A DNA stretch of 64,000 bases. Source: Liolophura sinensis. Its lineage: Eukaryota > Mollusca > Polyplacophora > Chitonida > Chitonidae. The notes below the pieces were generated by a model. That model worked only from the letters and a program-made list of their open reading frames with translations, was not told the origin of the DNA and did no database searches. The stretch is taken from the NCBI RefSeq assembly GCF_032854445.1, contig NC_088302.1, forward strand, positions 11,835,338 to 11,899,337, given 5' to 3'. How positions within the stretch are numbered: position 1 is the first letter of the stretch; every line of letters starts with the position of its first letter. A program made the translations under genes and the position numbers. Below are positions 1 to 12,794 of the stretch, piece after piece.

Positions 1-239
1 GGTCCCAGAGAGTATGATTTTGATTTCAAATGTGTGCTGAATTTCTTTGTGCACTGTCACAACGCCACCTTTAAAGTCTGATCAGAACACTCAATTTTTT
101 TAGGCATGGCCCGAGTAGATTATGAACAGTTGTATTTTCCTCCATCTGTCCTGTAGCCATGGTAACACTTCTCATATCAAACCCTAAAATGCTGACAAGA
201 TCATCACATCCACAAACATTCTATCTATCGATGTATCAT

Positions 240-447
240 AATTCCTCAACCTTTCAACCACTTCTCCAGCCAATATTTTGAAACATTTTGAGAGAACTAC
301 TGAGTGCAGGGAAATAATGTGCACAGTTTCATGAAGTTCGCATCTTTATTAACACAACAAAAGTATTTTAGCCTCATGTTTATAATAACTGAATGCATAA
401 AATACCACTGAAAATAGTGTCTTAAAGGTCAAAAAAGGTTGAAGATT
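240..447 (+). mobile_element. MITE family 2, copy A
   Basis: TAATTCCTCAACCTTTCAAC at the left is inverted relative to AAAAAAGGTTGAAGATTTAC at the right. The interior ATTTTGAAACATTTTGAGAG matches the copy at 17927. The ends resemble family 1 but the interior does not. Confidence 0.8.
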
Positions 448-3400
448 TACAGTATTAACTTTTACACAGTAAAACACAGAATTCATGTGCCATAAGCTTT
501 GATGAATTTACTTCTATTAAAGTAATAAAGTATATGAAAAATCAAAATTTCTGTTTGCAACAATTTATATAAAATAAGACAGTGCTCTAGGCATACTGTA
601 TAATATTTAGTTAATTTAATTTGACTAAGAAGGGTATTAACTGGCTCAATTAAATGTTCATATAATCTTCAAAAGCATTACATTTGATTGCTCATGTATC
701 TGAAGGCAATGGCAGAGATATAAAGAAACTACGGACAAGGTTTGCACAGACAATGACAGATATCTTTTACTAACCACACCCATGCAATCTTACACATTGC
801 ATCTGAGAGGTGAAACTCACCAAGAACTTCAACATGCAAACTGACTGGCCATATCAAAGGCTTAGATCAACCTCATTAGAGCACAATGGCAGACAGCAAG
901 GACCTTTTATCTTCTATGTTAGCAAAGTTATCAATGAGAGGGACATACACGGTATAGAGAGCAAACATATTTATGTAGCCAATAGACAGTATTATAGTAA
1001 TAATAGTACTGCAGCACACTAATCATAGGTCATATCAAAGCAGACAATTTGTGTGGATCATAAAATGAAGATGCATTTCCAATTACAAGAGATGAAATCT
1101 TTCTTTTTGTCGGGGGGGGGGGAGAGATAGGGGAGGGACAGACAAACTCATTTCCACCTAACATAATCACTCTGGGATCATACAAGTGTTGTAAAAATTT
1201 GAGCTGCATTTGTGTTTCACACTACATGTACAAAGAAAACCTTTTTCAAAGATCTCATATTCCAATTTTTCCAGCATTTACTAACATTTACCAGGGCCAT
1301 TCGGTTAATTACAGCCTTTATGTACAAATAAATTGACACTATGTTGGTAGCTTATTCATTAGTCTGTAACAATGATAATGCAATATGATATTTCATTAAA
1401 CTCTGATAGATACTGTAATTTTAAGGACTTACCCCCACCCCCACATACCACCCCACCCCCAAAAACTGCTTTCACAATGACTTACATGGTCTTCAAAATC
1501 TTTTCCCAAAAACAAGATACAGTGTACTCTCGAGGACTCAACAACTAGTGGGTACACTGTTACATGCATAACCAACAAATATCGATAATAACAAGAGAGT
1601 TAGCACCAGTTATCCCCTTAACACAATTTCCCTGGGGATAGAAGATCAAAGCAAGATGGTCGTCTGTTTGTTTGGTCAACTGTTGGTCATCTGAGTACCA
1701 AGGCTCATTTCCATCCTGCGATATATATCATCATGTAAACAGGCCTGCAGCCCGCTACTTAGCTGTGTATTAATATTCAGGAATGAATATTTAATGCATG
1801 GGAAGGATGCTAGCGATGGGGCGTCTTAGATTGTCCCAGGAAATCTTACACAACCTGCTCAGTCCAATTTGATATTGATCCGGAACTTTCCTAATCTCCT
1901 GCGTCGAATTTCAACCGTTTTCCATGGCTAAATGACAAATTGCCGATATTGATACAGATGAGGAGAACATAGACTTTTGCCTTTACTCTGTGCTATGTCA
2001 CCGTTAAGAGGATGTAGACAAAAGCCATCCAGCCTAAGCCAGGATTTGTCTCATGAAATGAAATAAGCATGAGTATGTAACTCTTTCCTCCAACCAGCCG
2101 GAGATGTATTGTATTATAATGTTACCTGTGTGACTGATAATCTTTCAGGTGGTAAAAGATATCACGGAAGTTCATACTGACTGGTATCATAATATATGAA
2201 ATATACAACAATTCATCAAGATCAAGTAAATACTACTGTGATCTGTACCAAGGAAAAAATACAGGTAAGAATATCAAACTGAGTACTAAAATAAAAAATA
2301 ACGAAAATAATGCCTTTATAAACTGAGAATACTAATGACAACAATTACATGTACATGTGGAAAAAACTCAACTACCATATTTAATAATTAGATAAGGAAC
2401 TGAAAACATATATTCCGGAGTACATGAATAAGAACTCAAACAAATTTGTTAGGTAGACACTTGTGAAATGGATATAAATATAGATTAACAAGCGACTGAT
2501 CTGAATCTGAAAATTCTGATCTGAAAACAAGCAGAGTAGGTCTTGATCCTGCTGCCAATCAACCAATGTCTATAAGATTTCCAAAGGTGAGTTTCTTAAC
2601 CGATGTCTATCTTGAGTGGGCACTGAATGTATATGTAGGAATAACATGCCACATCCTTTTCCTGAATGAGTCAAACTGCAATTCAAGAACACTGGAAACT
2701 GTCAAATGCCACAAATACTTACATAAATGTGTATACTCCACACTGTGAGACAGCAACAATTTGTCAAGATCACACATATACCTGGCATTCGTCAGAAGAT
2801 GTCTAAACAAGTATGAATGCAAACTTCACTGATCACGGAATGTACTCAAATTTGATATCCAAAACTTCACCTCTACTAAAAGCTGACATGCCAAACAAAA
2901 ATTCTGTAGGAGAGAAAAGTAAACATCATTTGCTATCTTTGGAGGGGAGGAAAAAAAGAGGTTGACCTAAGAGGTAAAATTTCACCCCAGGAATAATGTC
3001 CTGGAAGGATTCTCCGCACCCCCAAAGATGCCAATTAATATACAGCTGTCATAATAGTGCTAGTGTCTGTGGGGCGAGGGGTGTAGAGATCACTGACACC
3101 TGCCTACACTGGTGGATGGGGTCTTACTCTGACACTTTTCCCTGTATCACATCACTGGCTCATCTCATACACAGAATCAACAGTTTATTACAAGGATGAA
3201 CGACACTGATCTTAACGTATTGAGTGATGGACCATACCAGCACAGCAAAATCATTTGTCACTTAATGGCATACACTGATAAATGAACGGGATTCTTTAAA
3301 AATCTGGAACATACCATTGCTGAAATACCTTGTAATTTAGTTTTGTATCTGTGGAAGGACATCTTTGCCAAAAAAAGAATAAACACTTCCTGTTGTGAAG

Positions 3401-4302
3401 TTTTCCCATCACGGAATGCAACCTCACTGGTAAACTGATTTTTCCACCCGTTCTATGAAATGACACCCATTTTATTTTGTGTTTAATGGGCGAGGCACTA
3501 AATAATCCAGAAATGGAATTCAAATTAAACTGAAAATCCAGCTTTTCATTTTGTTCAATCTTAATGATTTTGTTCACAGATTTTCCTGTTTATCAAGAGG
3601 TCCAGAACATGTACCATGTACATGTAAGTCCTACACAGGAAAATTGTTGAGAGTTTCTAATGATTTTTAAAGTTTCAGCTTTATAACTCCCTCCAACATT
3701 GAAAAAAAAAAAGACTCATTTTGCCTATAAAACAACTTCTTAAGTTTTTCTAGCCAGCACATACTATTAGTACTATTAAAAGCCATGTAAAAGGGTTGTA
3801 TCTTGATTCTTGTAAGTTTTAACTTTGGATCTAATTAGCAACGGAGAAAATTTGTTTTCCTATTAAAAGCTGTATGTGTTAAATTTTCCAAGGCATAGGC
3901 AGAATGAGTGAAACAGTTGTAAGTTTTAACTTTGGATGCGATTAGCGACTTGTGATCGGCTTTGGTGAAGCTGGGCTTGGGTATTAAAACTGAACAAAGC
4001 TCGGTTGTATTAAGAGCGCATCAGGACCGAAAACTCAAGTCTAATAGCTCAAAACAATGACATTTTTACGATAAAGGATATATCCATTCTGTTAATTTAA
4101 TTTTTTCTATTCTTTCTCTCAATTTAATGGTCTTCATCACACATCAACTGGACAGATGTGAAAAGCAGGATGCGATAAATACATCAGTTGAGAAAGAATT
4201 GAAGGTATGACTAACGAGAGAATTAGCTACAAGGCCACTGTCAAAATGTGCCGAACGAGTGAACAAAGATTCCTGCACATACAAGGAAGAGCATGTTGGA
4301 AA

Positions 4303-4339
4303 AGGGTGGGAGATGGGGGGCAGTTGTCGAGGGGGGGGA
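4303..4339 (+). other. G-rich, possible G-quadruplex
   Basis: GGG, GGG, a run of six G and a run of eight G within about 37 bases. A possible G4 with one longer loop. Confidence 0.5.
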
Positions 4340-5763
4340 GGTGTGTCAGGGTACTTATTAGATTGAGGTCATCAAACTGTAATATATCACAGCAAAGTAA
4401 ATGATTCCTTCAAGATACAGGGACAAACAAGCTCATGGGTTTGGTGTGACCCAAATCCACTGACCTGGCGACCATTATTGGAATTGGTATTGTCTCACCG
4501 CTGGATATGAATCAATAAGGAACTACCTGACATAATGTGCTGGCCGTGCTCGGATAGTCTTCCTGATCGACTGTGCTGACAAGAGAGCAGACTAAAGGTG
4601 AACACTAAACAGGTGCAGTTCAGTCATATTACAGCTAATCCCTACCCACCGTCCTCTCAACATATGCAGGCAAAATTCCCTAGCATTTTAAGGTCACTGC
4701 AGAATTGCAAATGTTTACGTCCTAGATCGCAAAAAAGTATATAACCTGCCATACATATCTGAGATAATGCACCAAATGTAGGTAAATAGATGTACACTGA
4801 ATTTAAAGGTTTCAACAGAGAATTTTGAGCATGCTTACTCTACATTCAGCACAAGAAGTAATATTTTATAACCTTCACCTGCCTCAAAAATGCATCCAAA
4901 TACAGTATGTTTAGTCAAAGTCAAAACCATGAACAATGTATGTACGTGCGAGTTGTACTCAATTTTATTTATTTATTTATTTTTTGTCATGAGAATACTG
5001 ATACCTGTAAGCTACATTTATAGCTATAAAATTTTGGAAAATATCAACTTGGTACGTAAGTTTTTATATGCAACTTCTTCAGGAAAAGATACAGTTCAAG
5101 AAATTCACCAATGGCTGGTGCATTCAATGGAGAACAGCATGAAAAAACATTGTACAGAAGGATACAAAATACTTATTACACATTTTCTAGTTGTATTTAT
5201 ATACAGAACACATTGACCATGTCAATGGCATAAAGCTAGCATTTTTGTCTCCTCCATGTTTTGGTGGCTCTGGTATGCGTCAAAGGTGGCTGAGGTATTG
5301 TAATTATATCAGCACACCTGGGTCTATAATGCTGCTTACTCCGGACAGAACCGATGAATACCTGTCCAGTGATTAACTATGGCTACTGAAGCTTTTCACA
5401 TTAGCCTGAGGATTGACAAAAACACATCACCACCACGGTGCACTGTGACAGCTACACTGACATATCACTACAATTGAGAACTAGTAAAGGCCAAAAGTTG
5501 TCCAAACTTAAGGTTTTCACAATAGCCCTGGAATCAAGCACGCGTGAAATTACAAATAATAACTTTAGAGAAGTAGACTGTGCATCAAAAATTCGTGAAC
5601 TATGATCTCTAACCTGTCCAAAGTAAAGTTTTGTACAAGTATCAGTCTGTCCACTGGGGGGAAGAAGTCAAACCATTTTGTTTCCATCCCATCAGGTGTA
5701 TAATTTCAAACATGGCTATAAAGTTACTCACTTTGAGAGTTTCATTCATCCTTACAAAAATGA

Positions 5764-5979
5764 CTGTAAGTCTTCAACTTATTCGCATGTTTGCAGGTGT
5801 GTTTATCCAAGCCTACGCTGAAGGCATTATTCTCAGCAAACTGATAAAATTATACTTTTCGTGAAGCCATGAAATTGGCCAATCCAAACAGTGTAGTGTT
5901 GTTTCCAACACTGAAGTACAAATGTGCATAAATTACACCTAAAGTTGCTCTTTCATATGCAAAATGGTTTAGGAATTAG
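5764..5979 (+). mobile_element. MITE family 1, copy A
   Basis: The left end is TGTAAGTCTTCAAC..TTCGCATGTTTGCA and the right end is CTTTCATATGCAAAATGG. These form the inverted ends of a ~215 bp element. The interior shares GCCTACGCTGAAGGCATTAT and GGCCAATCCAAACA with five other copies. It has no coding capacity. Confidence 0.8.
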
Positions 5980-6024
5980 AATAAGGTTTGTTTGGAAGAT
6001 CAGGTGATATTCTGTTGTGAAGAG

Positions 6025-6082
6025 AATACAGCAAGTATAGGCCAATACAGCAAGTATAGGCCAATACAGCAAGTGTAGGCCA
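6025..6082 (+). repeat. 19 bp tandem triplicate
   Basis: AATACAGCAAGTATAGGCC repeated three times, the last with one substitution. Confidence 0.95.
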
Positions 6083-6193
6083 TCACAAGAAGGAGCAAAG
6101 ACCTTGACAAATGTTTCCTTGAAAACTTCTCCAAAAAAACCCCCCAAAAGAAATGGTACACTCTTCATCAAATATACATATGAGTTCTTACAG

Positions 6194-6295
6194 GCAGAAC
6201 GCAATATCGATGCAAGGTTCCCTGTTGCTATGGTGAACAAGGGTGGGGCTGAACCACTGGGAGAAGATGATCTAACACTATTCGCTGATTACACT
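6194..6295 (+). other. Exon-like segment on the plus strand, unassigned
   Basis: 102 bases lie between a good acceptor (GTTCTTACAG) and a good donor (GTGAGT). Exactly one of the three plus frames is open throughout, reading AERNIDARFPVAMVNKGG and then EPLGEDDLTLFADYT, phase 0 at both ends. The residues look natural, but I do not recognise a family and find no partner exons. It is antisense to the RhoGEF-like gene. It could be a chance open stretch. Confidence 0.3.
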
Positions 6296-6860
6296 GTGAG
6301 TAGTAGTACGTGTAACAGACAGGATAGTATTAAAACCGGAGAGTGAGCAGAATATCGATAGCCATGAGTGCAGGATCTCATAAAACAAAGTGTCATTGTC
6401 AATAATACCATTCATACGTCAACGCTGAAGTCAGAACTACAGATCAGAGAAACGAACTAGCTCTTTCAGTGTCCCTATTAAAATTGCATTATTAGCCTCT
6501 CTAATGAACATATTTTTCAAGTACATATGTACACCAAATGTATCCCATGGCATGTTTTTATTTGCTGTTGTCTTTGAAGACCAATCTCAAGTGCGAAATT
6601 TTCCTCAGTACCAACAACAATCCGCTTTAGCTGGATAGACAATATGATAATTCATAATTTAACAGCTATGTATCTCTTTTTTCCCCTACATGTAGGTTTA
6701 TTAGTTTGAAGGCTACACACATGTACCTCTGCCTCTAGAGAGCAACACGGTCAAATATTAAAATCTTACCTCATTTTACAACAGAAAGTGCAAACAATCA
6801 GACACAGATACCAAATACCACACAAATCTGACATACAAATATCAATCGTTGTATACATAC

Positions 6861-7044
6861 CCAGAAAGAAGTTCAGTAAGACCCTGGAAGTTATTTTCCA
6901 TAGCAATTTCTTTGGGTGTAAATCCGTGCCTGTTATGTAACTTAAGAGCTGCCTCACTGCCAGGCTTGTCTAATAGGAAATTGGCCAGTTTATCCAGTCC
7001 CAGCCGTGCACAAAAGTGAAACAATGTGTCTCTTGATTCTGGTT
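6861..7044 (-). CDS. RhoGEF-like protein, exon 5 (ankyrin-like repeat, residues 154-214)
   Basis: The exon is 184 bases, with acceptor GATATTTCAG before 7044 and a GTATGT donor below 6861. It encodes EPESRDTLFHFCARLGL, then LANFLLDKPG, HNRHGFTPKEIAMENN and LTELLSG. The TLxHFxARxGL...FLL...PG...N..G.TP...A pattern is an ankyrin-like repeat and matches the one in AKAP13 and ARHGEF28. The split codon with exon 4 gives GAA (Glu). The exon ends in phase 2 (GG plus one base, so Gly). The next exon was not found in the remaining 6.8 kb, so this is the last supported piece of the gene here. The ankyrin segment is normally a protein-interaction surface rather than a catalytic part. Confidence 0.92.
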
Positions 7045-7184
7045 CTGAAATATCAAAACAAGGATATAATATTACTACACCAGGTAATCTGCGAACTGAA
7101 TGGTCTGGGCAAATTGATAATGCCAAGAGCTGAAGAAATAGGCACAATATCATGACTGATTACAAAACTTCTTCTGCAATTATC

Positions 7185-7399
7185 CTAATTCTTCATCCTT
7201 TTTGCATATAAAAGTGCCACTTTCAGTGCACTTTATGCACATTTATAATTATATTTTGAAGACAAAACTATACTGGATGGATTGGCCAATCTCGGGGCTT
7301 CGCAACAGGTATAAGTTTGTCAGTCTACACAGACTAATGCCTTCAGAATATGCTGAAATGAACACCTTGCAAACATGCAAAAATATTGAAGAATTACCG
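7185..7399 (-). mobile_element. MITE family 1, copy B
   Basis: Inverted orientation: TAATTCTTCATCCTTTTTGC at the left, GAAGAATTACCGT at the right. The interior has CTGGATGGATTGGCCAATCT and TTCAGAATATGCTGAAATG. A V-SINE follows after about 30 bases. Confidence 0.8.
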
Positions 7400-7432
7400 T
7401 ACTCCTTTTAATAGAATACCTCTGGTCATACA

Positions 7433-7578
7433 TGGGGAAGGTCTGCCAGCAACATGTGGATGGTCATGGGTGTCCCGTGGGCTCTGCCGGGTTTCCTCCC
7501 ACCATCATGTTGGCCGCTATCGTATAAGTGAAATATTCTTGAGGATGGCATAAAACACCAGTCAAATAAATAAATAAA
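7433..7578 (+). mobile_element. V-SINE, 5'-truncated
   Basis: Plus orientation. It retains GGAAGGTCTGCCAGCAAC, a mutated V core, TATAAGTGAAATATTCTTGA and a (AAAT)n tail. The tRNA-like head is missing. It begins about 30 bases after a MITE family 1 copy. Confidence 0.85.
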
Positions 7579-7950
7579 GACTCAATGGATGCTGACCTGT
7601 AATGGTCCATGGTCAACCAAATAACTGGTAGTTTGTTAGCCACACAGCAACCAAAATGAGATTAACTGGCAATTACCAAATCACCACAGTACACTTCATA
7701 CCAATCTCATTTAATGGAATCAACTATTTCTATATACTGTTCATGTGCTGTGTAGTTAAAAAGCCTTGCCAAACATTTACTGCAAAATGGTTAGTTTTAT
7801 TAGGAAATAATAAAAATGGGCCTATCACAAATATCTTGTGCACCTTGCCATTTACTTTATGGGGTAGCAGAAATCAGGCACGACCCAAGGGAAGCCACTA
7901 ACCTTTCTTTGCACTCAATAAAACAGCCAATGAAACACGATATTTGAACA

Positions 7951-8195
7951 GGTTGATTGATTGATTGATTGATTGTTGTTTAATGCCATGATTTTTTTTT
8001 TCATGGAGACAGTCCGTTAAATGGGTTGAGAAAACCAAAGTGCTTGGAATAAGCCACTGATCTTTGGCAATCTACTGACAAGGTTTTCCACATATCACAT
8101 ACAGATATGGATAATAAATTCTTGGAGGATGTTACACAAACATGTTACACTCCGCTAACGGAATAAACATCACTGTTATTGTCACAAAGGTCGTA
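7951..8195 (-). mobile_element. Degenerate SINE-like segment with GATT microsatellite
   Basis: It begins with about five GATT units, then TTGTTTAATGCCATG and AAGTGCTTGGAATAAGCC. The last block is also found, diverged, at 11740-11800, so the two are probably copies of one family. Confidence 0.45.
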
Positions 8196-8364
8196 CAAAC
8201 CCAATGAGGGTCAAGGTATTCAACCAGAAGAAGCTGAATTCAAAGCCCTGAACAGATAACCCCCCATTCAGCAATGACTCCTATTCAGAAAAGAGGCAGT
8301 TCAGGCCACTTTGTCATTGAATTCCAATATCCCCTATTCATGTACTGCTCTGATGTTGTCTCAC

Positions 8365-8664
8365 CATTTTCGTTTGCATCTTCTCCTAACACATTCCAAT
8401 TTTCTGGTAAAGTCAAATGTTCAAAAGCCTGGCAAAGTCTGTCGTCCAAAGTGGAGAGAATTTCATTGGCCAGATCAAAGCACTCTGATCGAACAAGTTC
8501 AAGGTCTTCTAAGGCATGGGTTTCAGTGACGCTGTCAATCAGGAACCAGGCCAGGTGATGGGCGGTGTCGTAATAGTATTCAAAATGGCGGGCAGCGAGA
8601 ACGCTGGAACTTCCCTGGTGAGACAAGTATATCCTTAGCTGAGCAGTCTCAGCTGTGTCATGAG
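8365..8664 (-). CDS. RhoGEF-like protein, exon 4 (helical N-terminal region, residues 54-154)
   Basis: The exon is 300 bases, phase 1 at both ends. The acceptor is TTCTCTTTTCAG before 8664 and the donor is GTGAGA below 8365. It begins AHDTAETAQLRIYL, continues through a region with HHLAWFLIDSV, and ends with LDDRLCQAFEHLTLPENW followed by NVLGED. In vertebrate ARHGEF28 the matching block reads LDxxLxxAxxHLxLPxxWxVLG just before the ankyrin-like repeat. The first codon (GCT, Ala) is completed by the last base of exon 3. Translation past 8365 is open for another 26 codons but does not look conserved, which supports the donor chosen. No enzymatic motif is expected in this region. Confidence 0.92.
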
Positions 8665-9467
8665 CTGAAAAGAGAAAGAAATAAAGGTAAAGAAATGAAA
8701 AAAAAAAGGAATACAGACACCTTTTAGAATGAGTCACGTAGACATACCTCATAAATCAATATTCGGCACATGTAGGTTAGTACATGTATAGATCTACCTG
8801 TTCATCCCTCAGGTGAAAATCCAGGTAAGGCAACTCCACCATCTGCACATGTTACAATATAGGTATTTGTTGGACGATGTTTCATGAGATAACACCACTG
8901 GGAATCAGTGAAAGGAGTTAATTGCACACTGTAGCAAACATCCGCATAAAACATTGAAGAACTAATTACTACACAATTGGTTTTAGTAGGAAGAAATCTG
9001 CAGGCACCAAACATGTGCCCGATTTCCTTTCCACCCCCACCCCCCACCCCACCAAGGTAAAAAACATATTATTCCAAAACAAAATTCATAATTATACTAA
9101 AATGAAACTTCAACACATCCACAAAGGGTAGTCTGCACATCTTCATCTTACTTTTGTTATTAAAATCACAATATGCTTCTAATCTACCAGTCTGCATACA
9201 AGGAAACAAAACAAAATTATTTGTAACTGAATCAGCCAGCAAATTTCCATTGTGTGCACTGTTAAATTGCACACACACGACTCTGTTGTTAATAAAATGA
9301 CTTGGAGTACAACAGTTAATGATTTTGCAGACAATGACTCCTCATACCAAACTGTACACAACTGTCAATTATTATTATTTTTTTTGGATATATTTTCATG
9401 TATTTTAAGCTTTTATGCTGTATACAAAACAAAAAAAAATACATACTTTAATACAGTACATTTAAGG

Positions 9468-9496
9468 ATAGAAGATAGATAGATAGATAGATAGGT
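9468..9496 (+). repeat. GATA microsatellite
   Basis: About six GATA units, with one GATAGGTA interruption at the right edge. Confidence 0.9.
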
Positions 9497-9554
9497 AGAA
9501 GAAACCATTACAAACTGGTCAATCCAGATAACTAATAGGTGATTTCATGATATA

Positions 9555-9708
9555 TTTACTTATTTATCTGATTCGTGTTTAACATCGTGCCCAAGGATTT
9601 GTCCCTTATATGACGGCGATCAGGTATATGGGTAGAGAACACCAGAGTGCTGAAAGATTACCTGATACAAACCTGCCCTTGTACCAACCCGAGGGCAGCT
9701 CCTTTCTA
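9555..9708 (-). mobile_element. Degenerate SINE-like tail
   Basis: The stretch runs from ATTTACTTATTTATCTGATT through GTGTTTAACATCGTGCCCAAGG and TATGACGGCGATCAGG to an AACACCAGAGTGCTGAA block. It resembles SINE 3' regions seen elsewhere in the window, in minus orientation. Confidence 0.5.
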
Positions 9709-11724
9709 ACATGTGATCCTATTTTATTACTCCTAAAGGGATACAGTTGTCTAAACTGATGCAGTCTAGACTACATGCCGTTTGTCTATGCCCCTGTGAG
9801 AATACTGGTTTAATACAACTCATTTACTAACACTGTAATCTCCATGGTAACACAAAACGGCTCAGATTTGAAGATCAATCATGGACAAAATAGATTGAAA
9901 TTGAGATGACAGAATGAAATTGTGAATAATGAATATCAGAACATTTCACATACATTGTAAAATCTCGTTTGCACACATGGAAATTTGTTACAATCACGAA
10001 TGTTAAAGATCACATCATGTGAACTGTGATTACCTGCATGTTTACAGTAAATGACAGATGCTGGGAATAATCCACAGATTTTGGGGAAGGGCTTACAATT
10101 GGGAATATTTGCAAAATCTCATATTTTGGGGAAAAAATATGTGTACCAGGGAGCTGTAATTTTTAAATGTACTATAAAGTTAACTGGTACCTAGGTCACA
10201 TAACTTGAATAAAAGCGTTGTGAATTCATATATAATGTTACCCCAAATTAAACACACGAACCTTCCCTTCTTATATTATACCTAAATTAAAAAAGTGTAC
10301 ATTTTGGGAAATCAGTCTACAGTTGGGATATTTGTGGCTACAAATTGGCAAACAGACCATTGGGAATAAGGTCTAACATCGGCATCTGGAGATTATGTCC
10401 AACGATGCAACAGTGCAAATATCAAAAGATAACAGGCATGTAGGATTACTTGAACTGTGTTTCTCCTATATACATATATAACCTAAGTCCAGATCCAGAC
10501 ATCCAGAAATTGTTTTCACATAAATCCATAAACCTAAATGAGTGTCTGCATGCAAACAGAATAGGCAGAACAAAAAGGTTTACCCTTCTAGAACAATCTC
10601 TTTACTTCAGCATGTGATTTTTGTCTGTGAAGTCTGCAAAAGTTCCATATCCTCTCTATATAATTTCTCAGCTAATGATGATTTTGACCTTAAATCCTGA
10701 GCTACAGTAGACTAGTTACTGGAGATCTGACCATAAAAACATACAAACCTGGTCAACAGAGCTGATTTAGTTTAACTGGAAACACAGAGTAGAAAATAAC
10801 TAATTAAGCAAAACTAACCAAATAATCATAAACAACATGAAATAAAGCAGCTGTAGTACATGGACAATGAAATGTGACAGGACAAATAACAAACAAATAA
10901 CGAACGAATAATGAACCATCATCAAAACATAACATGTCCATGGCCCTAAAAAAAGGCCTGGGGAACCAAGTCATTCAAGTGGCAATGCATTAAATTCACA
11001 AGTGGACTATTTGGCTGATTTGTATCATAACCAACGTATAATACAGTTTGTAGGCAATAGGTGAGAATAGGCTGTGTGCTGGAATAATGGCTCAGGCACA
11101 CAGCTAATCAAAGGGCAGGTAAGTTATGACGTATTTCATATCCTACAACACTATGGACTAGAAAGCTGGACGAAGATCAAAGGCAAGGCATGGTTCTAAC
11201 AGACATTTGGCCAAGGGACTTCTACTAACCAGCAATAATTACTGGGACAAATGAAATTGTTCTGACATTTTCCAAACGTCAGAACAAAGGCCAACTGTTT
11301 TATGCCCCCGCCGGGTAACAAAACTCTTGAGCATGCGAGATTAAGGGCATAAGTGGAATGATAAACATGCCACTTCCATGTGAAACCAGCCATTAATTCT
11401 GGCTACAAAAGGTAGCACACCATAACACAGTTCAGGACAAAGAATGCTAAAATATACAAGCAAAGTCTCCAATGTTTAGGCTGTAAACAGATAATGAACA
11501 CACTGGTTCCTTTAATGAGGATCCATCTGAAACAGCCTGCAGTCACTTTGCCAGATGCCTTGATAATAACCCATATATGTAGTACACAGTGTCAAGGAAA
11601 AAGCCATCTGCAGAAAAATCCTGTGGGCAAAACCCTAAATTAAGCTACATTTTAGGTTAATTATTTATTTTCATGTTGTTTACCTCCATTCTATAGAATC
11701 TTACACAAGTACATATATATACTA

Positions 11725-11852
11725 GTTTCATGGGTAGAATGCCTGGGATAAACCAGCAACCTTTGGCAAGTTACTGATGGACTTTCCCACATCGGACATT
11801 AAGATACACCCTCCATGTTGGTGGGAGACAAGCTAATATTGTCACCAAGGTG
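11725..11852 (-). mobile_element. Degenerate SINE-like segment
   Basis: AATGCCTGGGATAAACCAGC and CTTTGGCAAGTTACTGATGG, followed by TTTCCCACATCGGACAT, match the order of the segment at 8040-8100. There is no intact end. Confidence 0.4.
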
Positions 11853-12794
11853 AGAGCCACAGAATCCACAAATTTCCTATCAAATGCCACCTCAGTTTTA
11901 GGTAATGCTCTTTGCACTCAAATGCGATCAAGCTTGAAGCTTTCATAGAAGATCTCCCATCTTAAAGTCAGCCAATCAGTGACAATTCTATATCCCTTAA
12001 AGAGACTGAAAGCTTCTAAAGTAAAGCAAAAACAACACAACCCCAGTGTTTCCAACAAATGGGTTTATCAGAGATTCAAAGAACAGTTACAAATATACTC
12101 ACATGATCACTAAAGTTCCCACTCGCTACACCCAATGGAGACGAGGGAATCAGGGTAAACTTGGCGCAGTAACCCCCTACACACCCTTTAGGACAACAAA
12201 AATCTTTATCCAAGCAAACTTCAGGTTAACTATAAGGCACTTATAGGAACTGTTATTTTATCAAAGAAATTCCATCTGTGTACTGGGGTTTAAATTCCAC
12301 AAGATTTAGACAATGTGTGTGTTAAACCCTGCACTAAAGGCTCTGGCTACTCTCAGCATGGGTCTCTAGACTGGTAATTTAGCTGGGTACCACAGCAGAG
12401 GTGTAAAGGGTACAGCAAAAGACTTAACCACATCTGTGTTACTCTGTGACCTTAGTGTTGACAATGACCCCTGGTAAATTATTTAGGGCTTACATCCACT
12501 TAAAACAAAAGCGCCGGCTAAGATTTAATGTGCCACAGGACAAATGTACTTCATGTAGTACCTTGAATGTTCCTAGAAAAAGATCGGGGAAATTTCCAAT
12601 AAAACCAGTCCACACCATGAAGTATTCGGGCAAATTAGACTATGCTTCAGTGCAATGTCTACATATCACTACTAAAATCAGCACAAACACAATTAAACAA
12701 TTTACATTTGTAACACAGCAGTAAGAATTAAAGTTCGCAACTGGTGAGGAATTTAACATATAATTTGCTCAATATAAATCCCCATTTTGGGCAG

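Larger units (their letters stand above)
1..6860. other. Probable intron / unresolved 3' continuation of the RhoGEF-like gene
   Basis: This is downstream of exon 5 on the gene's strand. I found no minus-strand exon that continues in phase 2 with recognisable RhoGEF sequence. The stretch holds two MITE copies (240-447 and 5764-5979), G-rich runs (near 1112 and 4303), a 19 bp tandem triplet (6025-6082), a motif-dense non-repetitive island (1600-2060) and an exon-like plus-strand segment (6194-6295). The remainder is AT-rich sequence in which I recognise nothing. Confidence 0.5.
7045..8364 (-). other. Intron 4 of the RhoGEF-like gene
   Basis: The intron is about 1.3 kb, bounded by a GTGAGA donor and a TTTCAG acceptor on the minus strand. 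It contains a MITE copy (7185-7399), a 5'-truncated V-SINE (7433-7578) and a degenerate SINE-like segment starting in a GATT microsatellite (7951-8195). I see no coding signal. Confidence 0.8.

Noticed and set aside
105-155. Possible plus-strand terminal exon reading MARVDYEQLYFPPSVL and stop
   Set aside because: It is very short, with a weak acceptor context, and sits on the opposite strand inside the RhoGEF-like gene. Nothing upstream is visible to support it.
2400-2530. Minus-strand candidate for the next RhoGEF exon after 6861 (acceptor TGCTTGTTTTCAG)
   Set aside because: Phase and acceptor fit (GSEFSDSDQSL), but there is no acceptable donor before the stop codon.
2840-2905. Minus-strand CxxC-bearing stretch after a strong acceptor
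   Set aside because: The frame required by exon 5 meets a stop. The CxxC reading needs another phase and does not match the C1 domain of the family.
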